6,710 nt of DNA, from positions 1 through 6,710 of the forward strand of contig JBBRTW010000407.1 in the NCBI GenBank assembly GCA_038244055.1, in the 5' to 3' direction. Position numbers and translations under genes: made by a program. The notes under the pieces were generated by a model. It worked only from the letters and a program-made list of their open reading frames with translations, did not search any database and was not told the origin of the DNA. How positions within the stretch are numbered: position 1 is the first letter of the stretch; the number at the start of each line of letters is the position of its first letter. Positions 5,553 to 6,710 of this stretch are shown here, one piece after another. The DNA comes from DASPKW01 sp038244055. Lineage in GTDB: Bacteria; Planctomycetota; Phycisphaerae; Tepidisphaerales; Tepidisphaeraceae.

Positions 5553-6587
5553 CTATGCGCCCCGCTCGCGGATATAGCGTTCCTTCTTCGCCAACTCCCA
5601 GTCCGATTCAGTCATCATTTTCGCAAGCGTTTTGAACGTGACTTGAGGGGTCCATCCCAATTGCTGGCGCGCTTTGGCGGCATCGCCCAGGAGCAGATCG
5701 ACTTCCGCGGGGCGGAAATAGCGGGGATCGATCTCGACGTGCTTTTTCCAGTCGAGCTTTAGTATCCCAAAGACTTCGTCGAGGAACTCGCGCACGCTGT
5801 GGGTCTCGCCAGTCGCGATGACATAATCCTCGGCCGACTCCTGCTGGAGCATCATCCACATCGCGCGGACGTAGTCGCCGGCGAATCCCCAGTCGCGCTT
5901 GGCGTCGAGATTGCCGAGGTAGAGCTTATCTTGCAGCCCTTCGCGGATGCGGGTAGCAGCGCGGGTGATTTTCCGCGTGACGAACGTCTCGCCCCGGCGG
6001 GGGGATTCGTGATTGAAGAGGATGCCGTTGCAGGTGAACATCCCGTAGGCCTCGCGGTAGTTCACCGTCTGCCAATAGCTGTAGACCTTGGCGCAGGCGT
6101 AGGGGCTGCGGGGATGGAAGGGCGTTTTCTCCGTTTGCGGCGTCTCGACAACCTTGCCGTACATCTCGCTGCTGGAGGCTTGATAGAAGCGAATCTTCTG
6201 GCCGCTGATCGAGCAGCAATCGCGAATGGCCTCGAGGAGGTTCATGGTGCCCAGGGCATCGGTTTGAACCGTGTAGACGGGCTGATCGAAACTGACCCGG
6301 ACGTGCGATTGGGCGCCGAGGTTGTAAACCTCATCCGGCTGGACTCTCGTGAGAATCTCGCGCAGGCCCATTCCATCGACCAGATCGCCATAATGGAGGA
6401 ATAGCCGGGCATCGGGACTATGCGGATCGCGGTAAAGATGTTCGATCCGTTCAGTATTAAACGAGCTGCTCCGGCGGACGATTCCATGCACCAGGTAGCC
6501 CTGCTCCTGGAGGAACTCGGCCAGGTACGAGCCATCCTGGCCCGTAATGCCGGTGATGAGGGCTTTCTTTCGATGGGTTTCCGCCAT
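5553..6587 (-). CDS. gmd: GDP-mannose 4,6-dehydratase
   Basis: A 344-residue cytosolic SDR enzyme that converts GDP-D-mannose to GDP-4-keto-6-deoxy-D-mannose, the first step towards GDP-L-fucose and other deoxyhexoses such as GDP-D-rhamnose. Signatures are ALITGITGQDGSYLAEFL (9-26, dinucleotide site), GIVRRSSSFNTERIEHLY (35-52), YQASSSEMYGKV (135-146), SPYACAKVYSYW (161-172), LFNHESPRRGETFVTRKI (190-207) and PRYFRPAEVDLLLGD (288-302). Ser139, Glu141, Tyr163 and Lys167 correspond to Thr132, Glu134, Tyr156 and Lys160 of E. coli Gmd at a constant offset of 7. The frame is open up to 6659, but the ATG at 6587 fits the family's N-terminus, and the region upstream looks like a promoter; AGG lies 5 bases before this ATG. 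It is the first gene of the minus-strand sugar cluster visible here. Confidence 0.95.
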   Translation of the reverse strand: MAETHRKKALITGITGQDGSYLAEFLQEQGYLVHGIVRRSSSFNTERIEHLYRDPHSPDARLFLHYGDLVDGMGLREILTRVQPDEVYNLGAQSHVRVSFDQPVYTVQTDALGTMNLLEAIRDCCSISGQKIRFYQASSSEMYGKVVETPQTEKTPFHPRSPYACAKVYSYWQTVNYREAYGMFTCNGILFNHESPRRGETFVTRKITRAATRIREGLQDKLYLGNLDAKRDWGFAGDYVRAMWMMLQQESAEDYVIATGETHSVREFLDEVFGILKLDWKKHVEIDPRYFRPAEVDLLLGDAAKARQQLGWTPQVTFKTLAKMMTESDWELAKKERYIRERGA

Positions 6588-6630
6588 AAGAGCCTGAAAT
6601 GAAAAGGGATGTGAATCTTGATGAGCGAAG

Positions 6631-6659
6631 GTTTTAGAAGGGGTCACACACGATGTCAA
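6631..6659 (-). promoter_or_regulatory. Likely sigma70-type promoter for gmd
   Basis: On the minus strand there is a perfect TTGACA (plus 6654-6659) followed after exactly 17 bases by TAAAAC (plus 6631-6636, 4/6 to the -10 consensus). Transcription would begin near 6624, giving a leader of about 37 bases before the gmd ATG at 6587. This also argues against the longer reading frame, which would start inside the -35 box. Beyond it, 6660-6710 shows no gene. Confidence 0.5.
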
Positions 6660-6710
6660 ACAAGAGTAGGCCGTGCCCGCTATTCGGGGACCTAACGGAT
6701 AGATCGGCCT

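Noticed and set aside
6672..6685. Small palindrome CCCG-CTATT-CGGG upstream of gmd
   Set aside because: Only a 4-bp stem; too short to distinguish from chance in GC-rich sequence.

Overview
The window reads as a piece of a high-GC bacterial chromosome carrying a nucleotide-sugar and polysaccharide locus. Murein-recycling and lipoprotein genes indicate a bacterium. The style (GC-rich coding, dispersed inverted-repeat elements in the gaps, cyanobacterial/planctomycete-like GDP-fucose synthase) hints at a planctomycete or other PVC-type lineage, but the sequence alone does not settle this. I see no rRNA, tRNA, CRISPR array, transposase or integrase.

Layout. On the plus strand, 1-597 is the 3' end of a sodium/solute symporter whose last residues and stop codon lie inside an inverted repeat (565-680). 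It is followed by an LD-carboxypeptidase gene (711-1664). Everything to the right is on the minus strand, read from right to left: gmd (6587-5553), fcl (5430-4477), a GDP-mannose 3,5-epimerase gene (4182-3175), a family 4 glycosyltransferase (3124-1769), and a 44-residue lipoprotein gene (1781-1647) that overlaps the glycosyltransferase at its start and the carboxypeptidase at its end. The two gene groups therefore converge, tail to tail, at about 1650.

How the genes work together. Gmd converts GDP-mannose to GDP-4-keto-6-deoxymannose, and Fcl turns that into GDP-L-fucose. The 3,5-epimerase acts on the same GDP-mannose pool and by family would give GDP-L-galactose (and/or GDP-L-gulose). The glycosyltransferase resembles the WbuB/WcaI group that builds surface polysaccharide. 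The locus thus looks set up to divert GDP-mannose into two L-sugar donors for an exopolysaccharide, O-antigen or capsule. The catalytic residues of all three SDR enzymes line up at constant offsets with the characterised E. coli or Arabidopsis enzymes.

The intergenic gaps are notable. Each of the three gaps longer than 100 bases between neighbouring genes contains a different inverted-repeat element: 36-bp arms at 565-680, 31-bp arms at 4303-4468, and 15-bp arms at 5481-5545. I found no unmistakably new multi-gene system. The points most worth a second look are the bacterial 3,5-epimerase paired with gmd/fcl, the small lipoprotein, and the repeat elements, one of which has rewritten a protein's C-terminus.
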